From contig NZ_KB898730.1 in NCBI RefSeq assembly GCF_000377785.1, forward strand, positions 55,098 through 119,097: 64,000 nt of DNA. Direction: 5' to 3'. The notes under the pieces were generated by a model, which did no database searches, was not told where the DNA came from, and saw only the letters and a list, made by a program, of their open reading frames with translations. This DNA is from Thioalkalivibrio sp. ALJ24 (GTDB lineage: Bacteria > Pseudomonadota > Gammaproteobacteria > Ectothiorhodospirales > Ectothiorhodospiraceae). Made by a program: the position numbers and the translations under genes. Positions 10,741 to 22,403 of the stretch are shown in pieces (within the stretch, counting starts at the first letter, position 1; each line of letters starts with the position of its first letter).

Positions 10741-10816
10741 TGGAGCCGGTGACAGGAGTCGAACCTGCGACCCTCTGATTACAAATCAGACGCTCTACCA
10801 GCTGAGCTACACCGGC
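10741..10816 (-). tRNA. tRNA-Thr (anticodon TGT)
   Basis: Cloverleaf on the minus strand: acceptor arm GCCGGTG / CACCGGC, D-arm AGCTCAGCTGGTAGAGC, anticodon stem CTGAT/ATCAG around a loop with TGT, T-arm GGTTCGACTCC, discriminator A and encoded CCA (10741-10743). A T6 run on the minus strand follows the CCA directly and may serve as terminator. It is 1 nt from the upstream tRNA-Leu and presumably cotranscribed. Confidence 0.97.
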
Positions 10817-10817
10817 C

Positions 10818-10902
10818 TGGTGCCGGGAGTGGGACTCGAACCCACAAGGCCGAAGCCAGCGCATTTTGAGTGCGCCGTGTATACCAATTCCACCATCCCG
10901 GC
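10818..10902 (-). tRNA. tRNA-Leu (anticodon CAA)
   Basis: Class II tRNA with a long variable arm (TGGCTTCGGCCTTG), acceptor GCCGGGA / TCCCGGC, anticodon loop CTCAAAA giving anticodon CAA, T-arm GGTTCGAGTCC and encoded CCA at 10818-10820. First gene of the tRNA-Leu/tRNA-Thr pair. Confidence 0.97.
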
Positions 10903-10915
10903 GTGCAGCGCCCGT

Positions 10916-10943
10916 AGTGTAGCGCACGCAGGGGATGTGGCAA
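10916..10943 (-). promoter_or_regulatory. Sigma70-like promoter of the tRNA pair
   Basis: On the minus strand TTGCCA (10938-10943) is followed after 16 bp by TACACT (10916-10921), 13 bp before the tRNA-Leu 5' end. It lies in the divergent gap with queA. Confidence 0.6.
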
Positions 10944-10992
10944 TACGGCCGAGCGGTATCCCGCGAGCCGGGGCATGGTAGGATCGCGCGCC

Positions 10993-13183
<2,191 letters not shown>

Positions 13184-13231
13184 TTCGCGCCGCTTGTTGA
13201 ACCGAATCGAATCGCTGAACGGAGAACCCGC

Positions 13232-13561
13232 ATGGATTTCCTGATTTCCGCCGCCCACGCGCAGGAAGGCCAGGCCGCCGGTGGTGGCCTGATCGAATTC
13301 CTGATCATGATCGTCATCTTCTTTGCGATCATGTACTTCCTGATCATCCGGCCGCAGAGCAAGCGGGCCAAGGAACACCGCGCGATGGTCGAGGCGCTGT
13401 CGAAGGGTGACGAGGTGGTCACCAACGGCGGCATTGCCGGCAAGATCACCGAAGTGGGCGAGAACTTCATCCGCGTCGACGTGGCGGACGGCGTCAACAT
13501 CGCCGTGCAGAAGCAGTCGGTGCAGTCCGTGATGCCCAAGGGTTCCCTGAAAGACCTCTGA
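13232..13561 (+). CDS. yajC: Sec translocon accessory subunit YajC
   Basis: 109 residues with one transmembrane helix (IEFLIMIVIFFAIMYFLIIRPQ, residues about 28-49), then a soluble domain with the family's HRAMVEALSKGDEVVTNGGIAGKI block. YajC joins SecDF in the inner membrane to help SecYEG translocation. It lies 49 bp after tgt and 14 bp before secD in the usual queA-tgt-yajC-secD-secF order. ATG preceded by GGAG. Confidence 0.97.
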   Translation: MDFLISAAHAQEGQAAGGGLIEFLIMIVIFFAIMYFLIIRPQSKRAKEHRAMVEALSKGDEVVTNGGIAGKITEVGENFIRVDVADGVNIAVQKQSVQSVMPKGSLKDL

Positions 13562-13574
13562 AGGTCCGTAGCCG

Positions 13575-15440
13575 ATGCGCAACTCCTTTCCGCTGTGGGT
13601 GTACGCCCTGATCGTCGTGGTCATCGCCGTCGGGCTTCTGTACGCGGCCCCCAACCTGTTCCCCGAAGATCCTTCCGTGCAGATCGACAACCCGATGGCG
13701 GGCGAGGTCGACGAGGAGATGGAGGGTGTCATCGGCACCGTGCTGGGCGCTCAGGGACTGTCCCCCATGCTCGCCGAGCGGCGTGAGGGGCAGCTCCTGC
13801 TGCGCTTCGAATCGGCGGAAGACCAGGAGCAGGCCGCCGAGGTTCTGCGTGGGGCGCTGGATGACGATCACACCGTGGCCCTGAACATGGCCCCGGCCAC
13901 CCCCAATTGGCTGCGCGCCATCAACGGGCAGCCGATGGCGCTGGGTCTGGATCTGCGCGGCGGGGTGCATTTCCTGTTTGAAGTCGATCTCGACGCCGTG
14001 ATCGGCACGGCCATCGAACGCTACAGCAACGAGCTGCGGCCGCGCCTGCGCGAGGAGGGCTACGCGTTCTCGTCGGTCGAGGACGGCGGCGACGAGCTGC
14101 GCATCCAGTTCGCCAGTGCGGACGACCGGGACGCGGCCGAGGGCTTTCTGGGTCGCGAGTATCGCGGCGAGCTGGAGTGGGATGCTCGGCAGGAGGACGA
14201 TGTCTGGCTGCTGGTGGCGACCCTCGAAGAAGACCATCTGACGGAACTGCGCCGCCAGGCCCTGCAGCAGAACATCTCCACGCTGCGGACCCGGGTGGAT
14301 GAGCTGGGCGTAGCCGAGCCGCTGATTGCCCAGCAGGGCGAGCATCGCATCGTGGTGCAGCTGCCCGGCGTGCAGGACACCGCACGTGCGAAGGAGATCC
14401 TCGGGGCTACCGCGACCCTCGAGTTCCGCCTGGTGTCCGAGAGTGGCGACCCGATGGAGGCCCGCGAGACCGGCGATATCCCGTCCGGGACGCGGCTCTA
14501 CGAGGAACGTGACGGCACGCCCGTGCTGCTGCAGCGTCAGGTCATGCTGACCGGCGAGTTCATCACCGATGCCTCGTCCGGGATCGCCGACGACACCGGC
14601 GGTCCGGCCGTGTTCATCAATCTCGACGGCCAGGGCGCGCGGATGTTCTCGCGTGTTACTTCCGACAACGTCGGCCGGCTGATGGCGACGGTCTTCATCG
14701 AGACCATCATCGAGACCGAGGAAGAGGAGGGCGAGACGGTGATGCGGACCTCGCAGAGCGAGGAGGTCATCAACGTCGCGCGCATCAACGAGCCGCTGGG
14801 CGGCCGCTTCCAGATCAGCGGCCTGGAGAGCACGACCGAGGCGCGCAACCTCGCGCTGCTGCTGCGGGCCGGGGCGCTGGCCGCTCCGATGTCCATCGTC
14901 GAGGAGCGCACCGTTGGCCCGAGCCTGGGTCAGGAGAACATCGATCGCGGGATCCAGTCGGTGATCATCGGCTTCATCCTTGTGATGCTGTTCATGATCC
15001 TGTACTACCGGGTGTTCGGTGTGGTCGCCAACGTCGCACTGGCCCTCAACCTGGTGTTCATCGTTTCGGTGCTGTCGATGCTGCAGGCGACGCTGACGTT
15101 GCCGGGTATCGCCGGGATCGTGCTGACGGTGGGCATGGCCGTCGATGCGAACGTGCTGATCTTCGAGCGCATACGCGAGGAGCTGCGCAACGGCATGTCA
15201 CCGCAGGCGGCGATCGCCTCGGGCTACGACCGCGCGCTGACCACCATCGCCGACGCCAACGTGACGACCCTGATCGCCGCCGTGGTGCTGTTCATCTTCG
15301 GTACCGGCCCGATCAAGGGCTTCGCCATCACCCTGTCGATCGGGATCATCGCCTCGATGTTCACCGCGATCGTGGTGACGCGCGCCATTGTCAATCTGAC
15401 GTACGGACGCCAGCCGCGGCTGGCCCGTATTTCCATCTAA
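13575..15440 (+). CDS. secD: Protein translocase subunit SecD
   Basis: 621 residues. SecD with SecF uses the proton-motive force to pull exported proteins through SecYEG. Visible: first membrane helix (VYALIVVVIAVGLLYAAPN, residues 9-27), the D1 motif GLDLRGGVHFLFEVD, the large periplasmic P1 region, and five C-terminal helices including GMAVDANVLIFERIREE. It is followed 16 bp later by secF. The periplasmic head is unusually acidic, as expected for a halophile-like proteome. Confidence 0.97.
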   Translation: MRNSFPLWVYALIVVVIAVGLLYAAPNLFPEDPSVQIDNPMAGEVDEEMEGVIGTVLGAQGLSPMLAERREGQLLLRFESAEDQEQAAEVLRGALDDDHTVALNMAPATPNWLRAINGQPMALGLDLRGGVHFLFEVDLDAVIGTAIERYSNELRPRLREEGYAFSSVEDGGDELRIQFASADDRDAAEGFLGREYRGELEWDARQEDDVWLLVATLEEDHLTELRRQALQQNISTLRTRVDELGVAEPLIAQQGEHRIVVQLPGVQDTARAKEILGATATLEFRLVSESGDPMEARETGDIPSGTRLYEERDGTPVLLQRQVMLTGEFITDASSGIADDTGGPAVFINLDGQGARMFSRVTSDNVGRLMATVFIETIIETEEEEGETVMRTSQSEEVINVARINEPLGGRFQISGLESTTEARNLALLLRAGALAAPMSIVEERTVGPSLGQENIDRGIQSVIIGFILVMLFMILYYRVFGVVANVALALNLVFIVSVLSMLQATLTLPGIAGIVLTVGMAVDANVLIFERIREELRNGMSPQAAIASGYDRALTTIADANVTTLIAAVVLFIFGTGPIKGFAITLSIGIIASMFTAIVVTRAIVNLTYGRQPRLARISI

Positions 15441-15456
15441 GTCCGGGAGCCGCGGA

Positions 15457-16410
15457 ATGCTGCCGCATCTCAATTTCGCCGAGTCCAACATCGACTTCCT
15501 GGGCAAGCGCCGGGTCACGCTGGTGATCTCGGCGGTGCTGATCATCCTGTCGCTGGTGATGCTGGCCACGCGCGGCATCAACTTCGGGATCGACTTCACC
15601 GGGGGCACCCTGGTCGAGGTCGGTTACCCCGAGGCCGTGGAGCTGGATCCGATCCGCGAGGTCATCACCGAGGGCGGGTTCGAAGGGGCCCAGGTGCAGA
15701 CCTTCGGTACCGCCCGCGACGTGCTGATCCGTCTGCCGCCGAGCGAAGACGAGGATGTCGACGAGGCCGCGCTGTCGAATCAGGTGATGCAGCTGCTGGA
15801 GGCCGGTGGCCCCGAGGGTGCCGACCTGCGACGGGTGGACTTTGTCGGCCCGTCGGTGGGCGAGGAACTGCGGGAGCAGGGCGGCCTGGCGATGCTGTAC
15901 GCCCTGGCGGGCATCCTGATCTATGTCGCGGTGCGCTTCGAGTGGCGTTTCGCGGCGGGGTCGGTGCTGGCGCTGGTCCACGACGTGGTGATCACTCTTG
16001 GGATCTTTTCCCTGCTGCAGTTGGAGTTCGATCTGGGCGTGCTGGCAGCGATCCTGGCGGTGATCGGGTATTCGCTCAATGACACCATCGTGGTCTACGA
16101 CCGAATACGCGAGAACTTCCGCATATTGCGCAAGCAGGGGACCGAGTTCGTGATGAACAACGCGGTCAACAAGACCCTGGCGCGCACCATCGTGACCAGT
16201 ATGACGACCCTGCTGGTGCTGTTCGCGCTGTTCTTCCTGGGCGGTGCGGCGCTGCAGAACTTCTCGGTGGCGCTGATCATCGGTGTGCTGGTGGGGACCT
16301 ACTCCTCGATCTTCATCGCGGCCACCGCGGCGCTGATGCTGGGCGTGGACCGTCAGGTCCTGCTTCCGGTGAAGCGGGAAGGGGCGGACGAGGAGGATTC
16401 CACGCCCTGA
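15457..16410 (+). CDS. secF: Protein translocase subunit SecF
   Basis: 317 residues with six predicted transmembrane helices. The signature blocks NFGIDFTGGTLVEV near the N-terminus and GYSLNDTIVVYDRIREN in the C-terminal half are both present. It partners SecD in the SecDF-YajC complex and ends the operon: suhB converges from the other side and a perfect palindrome separates them. Confidence 0.97.
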   Translation: MLPHLNFAESNIDFLGKRRVTLVISAVLIILSLVMLATRGINFGIDFTGGTLVEVGYPEAVELDPIREVITEGGFEGAQVQTFGTARDVLIRLPPSEDEDVDEAALSNQVMQLLEAGGPEGADLRRVDFVGPSVGEELREQGGLAMLYALAGILIYVAVRFEWRFAAGSVLALVHDVVITLGIFSLLQLEFDLGVLAAILAVIGYSLNDTIVVYDRIRENFRILRKQGTEFVMNNAVNKTLARTIVTSMTTLLVLFALFFLGGAALQNFSVALIIGVLVGTYSSIFIAATAALMLGVDRQVLLPVKREGADEEDSTP

Positions 16411-16425
16411 TCGGGGTGCGGTGAT

Positions 16426-16453
16426 GCCGGGCGGCGATCGATCGCCGCCCGGC
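16426..16453. terminator. Perfect 28-bp palindrome between convergent secF and suhB
   Basis: Two 14-bp arms (GCCGGGCGGCGATC and its complement) abut with no spacer; in RNA the central CGATCG would form the loop. It sits 16 nt after the secF stop and 32 nt before the suhB stop, fitting a bidirectional terminator, although neither side has a T-run. Confidence 0.55.
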
Positions 16454-16485
16454 GCGCCGTTGCCTTGTGTGGCGAGCGCGGGCGC

Positions 16486-17304
16486 TCAGGTCCCGTCGCC
16501 GGCGCTGCGTCCCTCGTTCTCGGCGGCGTGCAGCCGCTGCAGCATGGCCTTTAGGACCTTGGGGTTGCCGGCCACGACGTCCCCCTTGCGGAAGATGTCG
16601 TTGCCGCCCTGCCAGTCGCTGGTGAGCCCGCCGGCTTCCTGCACCAGCAGCAGGCCGGCCGCCATGTCCCAGGGTTGCAGACCCATCTCCCAGAACCCGT
16701 CGAACCGGCCGCAGGCGACCCACGCCAGGTCCAGTGCCGCGGATCCCGGGCGCCGGATGCCGGCCGTGCCCGGGATCAGGTGGCGCAGGGTGCGCAGGTA
16801 GCGCTCCAGGTCCTGTCCCTCGCGGAACGGGATCCCGGTCCCCAGCAGCGCGCCGGAGAGGTCCTTGCGCTGTGCGACGCGGATGCGCCGGTTGTTGAGA
16901 AAGGCGCCGGCTCCGCGGGTGGCGGTGAACAGTTCTTCCTTGAGCGGGTCGTAGACCACCGCGTGTTCCAGCCGGCCTTTCTGCCGCAGGGCGATGGACA
17001 CCGCGTACTGCGGGATCTCGCGCAGGTAGTTGGTGGTGCCGTCCAGCGGGTCGATGATCCATTCGTGGTCGGCGCCGGTGGCCCCCGGCTGGTTGCCCCC
17101 TTCCTCGGCGAGGATCGCATGGTCCGGGTAGGCCTTCTTCAGGGTCTGAACGATCGCCTGCTCGGCGTTCACGTCGACATCGCTGACCCAGTCGTTGCGG
17201 GCCTTCTCGCGGGTGTTGACCCGGTCCGGCCGGCCCCAGGCGCGGGTGGTGATGCGTCCGGCCGCGCGGGCCGCCGATACCGCCGTATTCAGCATGGGGT
17301 GCAT
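16486..17304 (-). CDS. suhB: Inositol monophosphatase family protein SuhB
   Basis: 272 residues. The metal-dependent phosphatase motifs are intact: EEGG (first metal ligand), IDPLDGTTNYLREIP and WDMAAGLLLVQEAGG. SuhB dephosphorylates inositol-1-phosphate and, in E. coli, binds the rRNA antitermination complex; which role dominates here cannot be seen. The start MHPMLNTAV at 17304 is preceded by CGGAGAG; a longer reading frame upstream runs antisense through trmJ and is rejected. Transcribed divergently from trmJ. Confidence 0.93.
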   Translation of the reverse strand: MHPMLNTAVSAARAAGRITTRAWGRPDRVNTREKARNDWVSDVDVNAEQAIVQTLKKAYPDHAILAEEGGNQPGATGADHEWIIDPLDGTTNYLREIPQYAVSIALRQKGRLEHAVVYDPLKEELFTATRGAGAFLNNRRIRVAQRKDLSGALLGTGIPFREGQDLERYLRTLRHLIPGTAGIRRPGSAALDLAWVACGRFDGFWEMGLQPWDMAAGLLLVQEAGGLTSDWQGGNDIFRKGDVVAGNPKVLKAMLQRLHAAENEGRSAGDGT

Positions 17305-17475
17305 GAGGGCTCTCCGAACATCGCTTGGGAAGGAACCGGGCGCGGCAAACGGACGCCCCCGAAGGTGGCGAACGATACACAAGGCACGGGGGGTTTGGAA
17401 GGGTCGCGCCCGTGCCGCGCGCGGCAGTGTACAATCGCGCCCGCATGCGAGCGGGCCGGGGAGGGCAAGGGGCCA

Positions 17476-18255
17476 GTGGCAGGAGAACGGGAACAGGCAG
17501 ACGCGGCGCGCACCCTGTGTGAACGGGTCCGCATCGTCCTCGTGGGAACGACCCATCCGGGCAATATCGGGTCGGCCGCGCGCGCGATGAAGGCCATGGG
17601 CATGCGTGATCTCGCGCTGGTCGCACCGGAGCGTTTCCCGCACGCCGACGCCACCGCGCTGGCCTCGGGCGCCGACGATGTCCTGGCGCGTGCGACGGTG
17701 ACGGATTCGCTGGCCGCGGCGGTGGCCGACTGCCATCAGGTGGTGGGCACCAGCGCCCGGACCCGGACCCACTCGGTGCCGGTGCTGGAGCCCGACGGAG
17801 CGGCCGGGCGGGTGCTGGATGGTGCGGGCGCCGGGCCGGTCGCGCTGGTGTTCGGGCGCGAACACAGCGGCCTGACCAACGACGAGCTGGATCACTGTCA
17901 CGCCTTCGTGCGCATCCCGACCGACCCGGAGTTTTCCTCGCTCAATCTCGCCGGCAGCGTGCAGATCATGACCTGGGCGGTGCGCCGCGCCGCGCTCGCT
18001 ACGTCGCCGGAGGATGCAGACCCCGCCACTGCGCGCGGGTCGGCGAGTGCGCAGGATCCGGCGGCCACTCATGCCGAGCTGGAGGGCCTGTTCGCCCACT
18101 ACGAGGAGGCCCTGGAGGCGATCGGCATGCTGGACCCGGAGAACCCGCGGCATCTGATGCGGCGGCTGCGTCATCTCTATCTGCGCGCGGAGCCCAGTGC
18201 CTCGGAGGTCCGCCTGCTCCGTGGCATCCTCACCCGTACCCTGCGTGGACGGTGA
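17476..18255 (+). CDS. trmJ: tRNA (cytidine/uridine-2'-O-) methyltransferase TrmJ
   Basis: 259 residues, SpoU-class SPOUT methyltransferase that methylates ribose at position 32 of tRNA. Motifs: RIVLVGTTHPGNIGSAARAMKAMG (N20 region), VFGREHSGLTNDEL and the knot motif IPTDPEFSSLNLAGSVQI. A C-terminal helical extension (from HAELEGLFAHYEEALEAIG) is typical of TrmJ. The GTG at 17476 gives the family length; the upstream in-frame region overlaps suhB. A TACAAT -10-like hexamer lies at 17430. Gene order trmJ-cysE-iscR is common in gammaproteobacteria. Confidence 0.92.
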   Translation: MAGEREQADAARTLCERVRIVLVGTTHPGNIGSAARAMKAMGMRDLALVAPERFPHADATALASGADDVLARATVTDSLAAAVADCHQVVGTSARTRTHSVPVLEPDGAAGRVLDGAGAGPVALVFGREHSGLTNDELDHCHAFVRIPTDPEFSSLNLAGSVQIMTWAVRRAALATSPEDADPATARGSASAQDPAATHAELEGLFAHYEEALEAIGMLDPENPRHLMRRLRHLYLRAEPSASEVRLLRGILTRTLRGR

Positions 18256-18313
18256 GTGCGGCGGGCGGCTGTGATACCCTAGCGGACAAGTCAGGTTTGA
18301 GATCGTAGCCGCC

Positions 18314-19120
18314 ATGTTCAGGACCCTGCGCGAGGATATCCGCTGCGTGTTTGCACGCGATCCCGCTGCCCGCAACGCCTTCGAGGTGCTGACGGCGTAC
18401 CCGGGTCTGCATGCGCTGTGGTTCCATCGGGTCGCCCACTGGATGTGGAATCACCGTCTGCGCTGGCTGGGCCGGATTCTTGGCAACATCGCGCGGCTGC
18501 TGACCGGTATCGAGATCCATCCGGGAGCGCGCATCGGTCGGCGCTTCTTCATCGACCACGGCATGGGTGTGGTGATCGGCGAGACCGCCCAGATCGGTGA
18601 CGACTGCACCATCTACCATCAGGTGACCCTCGGCGGGACCAGCTGGGAGGGGGGCAAGCGCCACCCGACGCTGGGCGACGAGGTGGTGATCGGTGCCGGG
18701 GCCAAGTTGCTGGGACCGATCCACGTCGGTGACCGAGCGCGTATCGGCTCGAACGCGGTGGTGCTCAAGGACGTGCCCGCCGATGCGACCGCGGTGGGCA
18801 TCCCGGCCCGCGTGCTGGGGCCGCGCCCGGAGCCGGATCCGAGGTTCCAGCAGGCGGCCAGTCGCATGGGTTTCGATGCCTACGGCGTGACCCGCGACAT
18901 GCCCGACCCGGTGGCGAATGCGCTGCACCGGATCGTGGATCGGGTGCACGAGCTGGACGACCGCATGGAGAAGGCCTGTCAGGCCCTCAAGCGTGCCGGT
19001 ATCGATCCGGGCGAGGCGCTGGGCGAAGACACCGGGCATCCGCTGGACCCGTGTGACCTGGAAGGGCTGGAGCCGGATACCTGCGAAATCCCGCCCCGCA
19101 AACAGCAGGGCAGTAGTTGA
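18314..19120 (+). CDS. cysE: Serine O-acetyltransferase
   Basis: 268 residues. CysE makes O-acetylserine from serine and acetyl-CoA, the committed step of cysteine synthesis. It has the N-terminal helical domain ([22 protein letters not shown]) and the left-handed beta-helix hexapeptide region with [22 protein letters not shown] and [12 protein letters not shown], including the catalytic His/Asp area. Cysteine is the sulfur donor for the isc operon that starts 60 bp downstream; the IscR-type operator overlaps the cysE stop codon. Confidence 0.95.
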   Translation: MFRTLREDIRCVFARDPAARNAFEVLTAYPGLHALWFHRVAHWMWNHRLRWLGRILGNIARLLTGIEIHPGARIGRRFFIDHGMGVVIGETAQIGDDCTIYHQVTLGGTSWEGGKRHPTLGDEVVIGAGAKLLGPIHVGDRARIGSNAVVLKDVPADATAVGIPARVLGPRPEPDPRFQQAASRMGFDAYGVTRDMPDPVANALHRIVDRVHELDDRMEKACQALKRAGIDPGEALGEDTGHPLDPCDLEGLEPDTCEIPPRKQQGSS

Positions 19121-19137
19121 CTATTTTGATCAGGTAT
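19113..19137 (+). promoter_or_regulatory. IscR type 1 operator overlapping the isc promoter
   Basis: The 25-bp stretch fits the type 1 IscR site consensus of enterobacteria at 22 positions by eye, including GTTGACT and TCAGGTAT half-sites. It contains a TTGACT -35 hexamer (19117-19122); a weak -10 (TAGTCT, 19141-19146) follows after 18 bp. This is the arrangement by which holo-IscR represses its own operon. The operator begins inside the cysE stop region. Confidence 0.7.
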
Positions 19138-19180
19138 TGCTAGTCTTGGCTGCAAGCTGATCAACGGGGCGCATCCAGCA

Positions 19181-19696
19181 ATGAAACTGACGACCAAAGG
19201 ACGTTACGCCGTGACCGCCATGCTCGATGTGGCAACCCATACCCGCGAGGGGCCGGTGTCGCTGGCCGAGGTCGCGGGACGCCAGAAGCTCTCGCTGTCC
19301 TACCTGGAGCAGCTGTTCTCCCGGCTGCGCAAGCAGGGTCTGGTGGTCTCAAGCCGCGGTCCGGGCGGCGGTTACGCCCTCAGCCGCGATGCCGGTGAGA
19401 TCAACGTGGCCGAGATCATCATGGCGGTGGACGAACCGGTGGACGTGACCCGCTGTGGCGGGAAGGCGAACTGCAACAAGAACTCGCGCTGTCTGACCCA
19501 CGACCTGTGGGCGGATCTGAGCGACCAGGTGTATGACTTCCTGAGCAACCGCTCGCTGGCCGAGGTGCTGGAGCGCCATGAGGCGAGTCGCGAGGCCCGC
19601 GAGCAGGGCGAGCGACCGGTAACGCTGCACGGAAAGAGCGACGACAAAATCGATAAGGCGGGCGCGATGGCGGCCGCGGACAGGAGCAATGCGTGA
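19181..19696 (+). CDS. iscR: Fe-S cluster assembly transcriptional regulator
   Basis: 171 residues, Rrf2 family. N-terminal winged helix ([18 protein letters not shown]), then the cluster-binding cysteines C92, C98 and C104 with H107 ([20 protein letters not shown]), the ligand set of a [2Fe-2S] IscR. Holo-IscR represses this operon; apo-IscR acts at type 2 sites. Two features are longer than in many homologs: an acidic and Lys-rich tail after residue 140. The stop overlaps the iscS start (TGATG), so translation is coupled. Confidence 0.96.
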   Translation: MKLTTKGRYAVTAMLDVATHTREGPVSLAEVAGRQKLSLSYLEQLFSRLRKQGLVVSSRGPGGGYALSRDAGEINVAEIIMAVDEPVDVTRCGGKANCNKNSRCLTHDLWADLSDQVYDFLSNRSLAEVLERHEASREAREQGERPVTLHGKSDDKIDKAGAMAAADRSNA

Positions 19697-20919
19697 TGAG
19701 TGACCTTAAACTGCCAATCTATCTCGACTATTCCTCGACCACCCCGGTGGACGAGCGCGTTGCCGAGGAGATGAAGAAGTGCCTGACGCGTGACGGGCTG
19801 TTCGGCAACCCGGCGTCGCGCAGCCACAGCTTTGGCTGGGATGCCGAGAAGGCGGTGGAGAAGGCGCGCGAGCAGGTCGCGGGCCTGGTCGGCGCGGATC
19901 CGCGGGAGATCATCTGGACCAGCGGCGCGACCGAGGCCGACAACCTGGCGATCAAGGGTGCCGCGCATTTCTACCAGCGCAAGGGCAAGCACATCATCAC
20001 GGTGAAGACCGAGCACAAGGCCGTGCTGGATACCGCGCGCCAGCTCGAGCGCGAGGGGTACGAAGTCACCTACCTCGGCGTCGACGAGAACGGCCTGGTC
20101 GACCTGCAGGAGCTGCAGGACACCATGCGCGACGACACCATCCTGGTCTCGGTGATGCACGTGAACAACGAGATCGGGGTGATCCAGGACATCGAGGCGA
20201 TCGGCAATCTGTGCCGCGAGCGCGGCATCGTGTTCCATGTGGACGCGGCCCAGTCGACCGGCAAGGTGGGCATCGACCTGTCGAAGCTCCCGGTGGACCT
20301 GATGAGCTTCTCGGCACACAAGACATACGGTCCCAAGGGGATCGGCGCGCTGTACGTACGCCGCAAGCCGCGCGTGCGCATCGAGGCGCAGATCCATGGC
20401 GGCGGCCACGAACGCGGCATGCGTTCGGGCACGCTGGCGCCGCACCAGATCGTCGGCATGGGCGAGGCCTTCCGGATCGCCGGCGCGGAGATGGGCACCG
20501 AGCTGGAGCGCATCCGCATGCTGCGTGACCGGCTGTGGGAGGGCCTCAACGACATGGAAGAGGTCTACCTCAACGGCGACAAGGAACGCCGCGTGGCCCA
20601 CAACCTCAACGTTTCGTTCAACTTCGTGGAGGGCGAGAGCCTGATCATGTCGCTGCGCGACATCGCGGTGTCTTCCGGTTCCGCCTGTACCTCGGCGAGC
20701 CTGGAGCCCTCCTACGTGCTGCGCGCCCTGGGTCGCGACGACGAGCTGGCGCACAGCTCGATCCGCTTCTCCATCGGCCGCCACACCACGGTCGAAGAGG
20801 TCGACCACACCATCGACATCGTGCACAAGGCCGTCGGCAAGCTGCGCGAACTGTCGCCTCTCTGGGAGATGTACCAGGAAGGCATCGACCTCAAGAGCAT
20901 CGAATGGGCGGCCCACTGA
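19696..20919 (+). CDS. iscS: Cysteine desulfurase
   Basis: 407 residues. IscS takes sulfur from cysteine with pyridoxal phosphate and hands it to IscU and to tRNA thiolation. The PLP lysine is K209 in [12 protein letters not shown] and the persulfide cysteine is C331 in [27 protein letters not shown] carries the PLP-pyridine aspartate. Start ATG at 19696 ([17 protein letters not shown]) matches the family; a GTG one codon earlier is possible. Confidence 0.97.
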   Translation: MSDLKLPIYLDYSSTTPVDERVAEEMKKCLTRDGLFGNPASRSHSFGWDAEKAVEKAREQVAGLVGADPREIIWTSGATEADNLAIKGAAHFYQRKGKHIITVKTEHKAVLDTARQLEREGYEVTYLGVDENGLVDLQELQDTMRDDTILVSVMHVNNEIGVIQDIEAIGNLCRERGIVFHVDAAQSTGKVGIDLSKLPVDLMSFSAHKTYGPKGIGALYVRRKPRVRIEAQIHGGGHERGMRSGTLAPHQIVGMGEAFRIAGAEMGTELERIRMLRDRLWEGLNDMEEVYLNGDKERRVAHNLNVSFNFVEGESLIMSLRDIAVSSGSACTSASLEPSYVLRALGRDDELAHSSIRFSIGRHTTVEEVDHTIDIVHKAVGKLRELSPLWEMYQEGIDLKSIEWAAH

Positions 20920-20967
20920 GGCCGTCCCGGGACAACCACCCACGGGTACGCGAACAGGAGAAACACC

Positions 20968-21375
20968 ATGGCTTACAGTGACAAGGTGATGGATCATTAC
21001 GAAAATCCGCGCAATGTCGGCAGCTTCGACAAGAGCGACGATGCGGTCGGTACCGGCATGGTCGGTGCGCCGGCCTGCGGTGACGTGATGAAACTGCAGA
21101 TCAAGGTCAATGACGACGGCGTGATCGAGGACGCCAAGTTCAAGACCTACGGCTGCGGGTCGGCGATCGCCTCCAGCTCGCTGCTGACCGAATGGGTCCG
21201 CGGCAAGAGCCTGGAAGAAGCGAGCCAGATCAAGAACACGCAGATCGCGGAAGAACTGGCGCTGCCGCCGGTGAAGATCCACTGCTCGGTGCTGGCCGAG
21301 GACGCGATCAAGGCGGCGATCTCCGATTATCAGGAGAAGCACGGCGCCGAAGAACCGGAACAGAAGACGGCCTGA
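20968..21375 (+). CDS. iscU: Fe-S cluster scaffold IscU
   Basis: 135 residues. The three scaffold cysteines are C37 (GAPACGDV), C63 (TYGCGSAI) and C106 (KIHCSVLA), and the HscA-recognition motif LPPVK precedes the last. IscU assembles [2Fe-2S] clusters with IscS and passes them on with help of HscA/HscB. AGGAG lies 8 nt before the ATG. Confidence 0.97.
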   Translation: MAYSDKVMDHYENPRNVGSFDKSDDAVGTGMVGAPACGDVMKLQIKVNDDGVIEDAKFKTYGCGSAIASSSLLTEWVRGKSLEEASQIKNTQIAEELALPPVKIHCSVLAEDAIKAAISDYQEKHGAEEPEQKTA

Positions 21376-21383
21376 AGGACGAC

Positions 21384-21707
21384 ATGGCGATCACACTGAC
21401 CGACAGCGCGGCTGACCGCATCCGGCACTTCCTCGAACAGCGGGGCAAGGGTGTCGGGGTGCGGCTGGGGGTGAGAACCACCGGCTGCTCCGGCATGGCC
21501 TATGTGGTCGAGTTTGCCGACGAGATCGAGGAGAGCGACACGGTGTTCGAGGTCGACGGGGTGAAGCTCGTTGTGAGCCCCAAGTCTCTGGTGTATCTCG
21601 ACGGCACCGAACTCGACTTCGGCAAGGAAGGCCTGAACGAGGGTTTCCGTTTCAACAACCCGAACGAGAAGGCCCGCTGCGGCTGCGGTGAAAGCTTCAG
21701 TATCTGA
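21384..21707 (+). CDS. iscA: A-type Fe-S carrier IscA
   Basis: 107 residues with the invariant cysteines C35 (TTGCSGM), C99 and C101 (CGCG). A-type carriers receive clusters or iron and deliver them to [4Fe-4S] targets. The ATG at 21384 lies 8 nt after the iscU stop with AAGGAC upstream. A terminator-like hairpin separates it from hscB. Confidence 0.96.
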   Translation: MAITLTDSAADRIRHFLEQRGKGVGVRLGVRTTGCSGMAYVVEFADEIEESDTVFEVDGVKLVVSPKSLVYLDGTELDFGKEGLNEGFRFNNPNEKARCGCGESFSI

Positions 21708-21777
21708 CCGCACCGGAGGTGCGCGGGGTGTGTCGGGGCGGTCCGGTACGGACGGCCGGCTCACCCCTTTTCTTTGT

Positions 21778-21800
21778 CGGGCCGGCGGGGCCCGGTTTTT
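21778..21800 (+). terminator. Intrinsic terminator or attenuator between iscA and hscB
   Basis: Stem CGGGCC / GGCCCG with a 5-nt loop, then G and a T5 run. A second small hairpin (GTCCG / CGGAC) lies at 21741-21753. It would let iscRSUA be transcribed at higher level than hscBA-fdx-iscX. Confidence 0.65.
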
Positions 21801-21830
21801 CGTTACGGACAGGGAAGGGGCAGTCGGCCG

Positions 21831-22352
21831 ATGAACGATCCGTTTGAGCAGTTTGATCTCCCGGTGACTTTCGAAGTGGACCGCGAGGCGCTGGAAGAAC
21901 GTTTCCGGCGGCTGCAGGCGGAGCTCCACCCCGACCGTTTCGTGCGTCAGGGCGACCAGGCCCGGCGCATGGCCGCGGCGATGGCGGCGGACGTGAACGA
22001 GGCCCACGATATCCTGGCGAATGACTATCGGCGCGCCGTGCGGATCCTCGAGCGCGCGGGCTTCGAATTCGACCCGGAACGGGATACCAGCCGCGACATG
22101 GGCTTCATCGAGGCGCAGATCGAGTGGCGTGAGCGGCTGGAGGAAGCCGAACGCGCCGCAGACGCCGCGGCACTGGAGGCCCTGGCCAAAGAACTCGGCA
22201 ATGCCCGTGCCGAGGCGCGGGCGAAGGTTGCCCGCGCGCTGGATGACCCCGAAAATCCCGCCGATGACGCGCGGGATCGCGTGCTGGAGCTGCGGTTCTT
22301 CGACCGCCTGCTGGAAGAGCTGCAGCGTACCCGGCAATCGCTGGGCGCCTGA
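21831..22352 (+). CDS. hscB: Fe-S cluster co-chaperone HscB
   Basis: 173 residues. N-terminal J-domain with HPDRF in place of the usual HPDKF (the HPD triad is kept), then the C-terminal three-helix domain that binds IscU. HscB delivers IscU to HscA and stimulates its ATPase. The start MNDPFEQFDLP at 21831 follows GGAAGGGG and matches the family; an in-frame start at 21774 would lie in the terminator. Confidence 0.94.
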   Translation: MNDPFEQFDLPVTFEVDREALEERFRRLQAELHPDRFVRQGDQARRMAAAMAADVNEAHDILANDYRRAVRILERAGFEFDPERDTSRDMGFIEAQIEWRERLEEAERAADAAALEALAKELGNARAEARAKVARALDDPENPADDARDRVLELRFFDRLLEELQRTRQSLGA

Positions 22353-22403
22353 CCCCGTCCGCCGCATCCGCACTACCTCAAGCCTGTTCAGGAGCCGAAC
22401 GCG

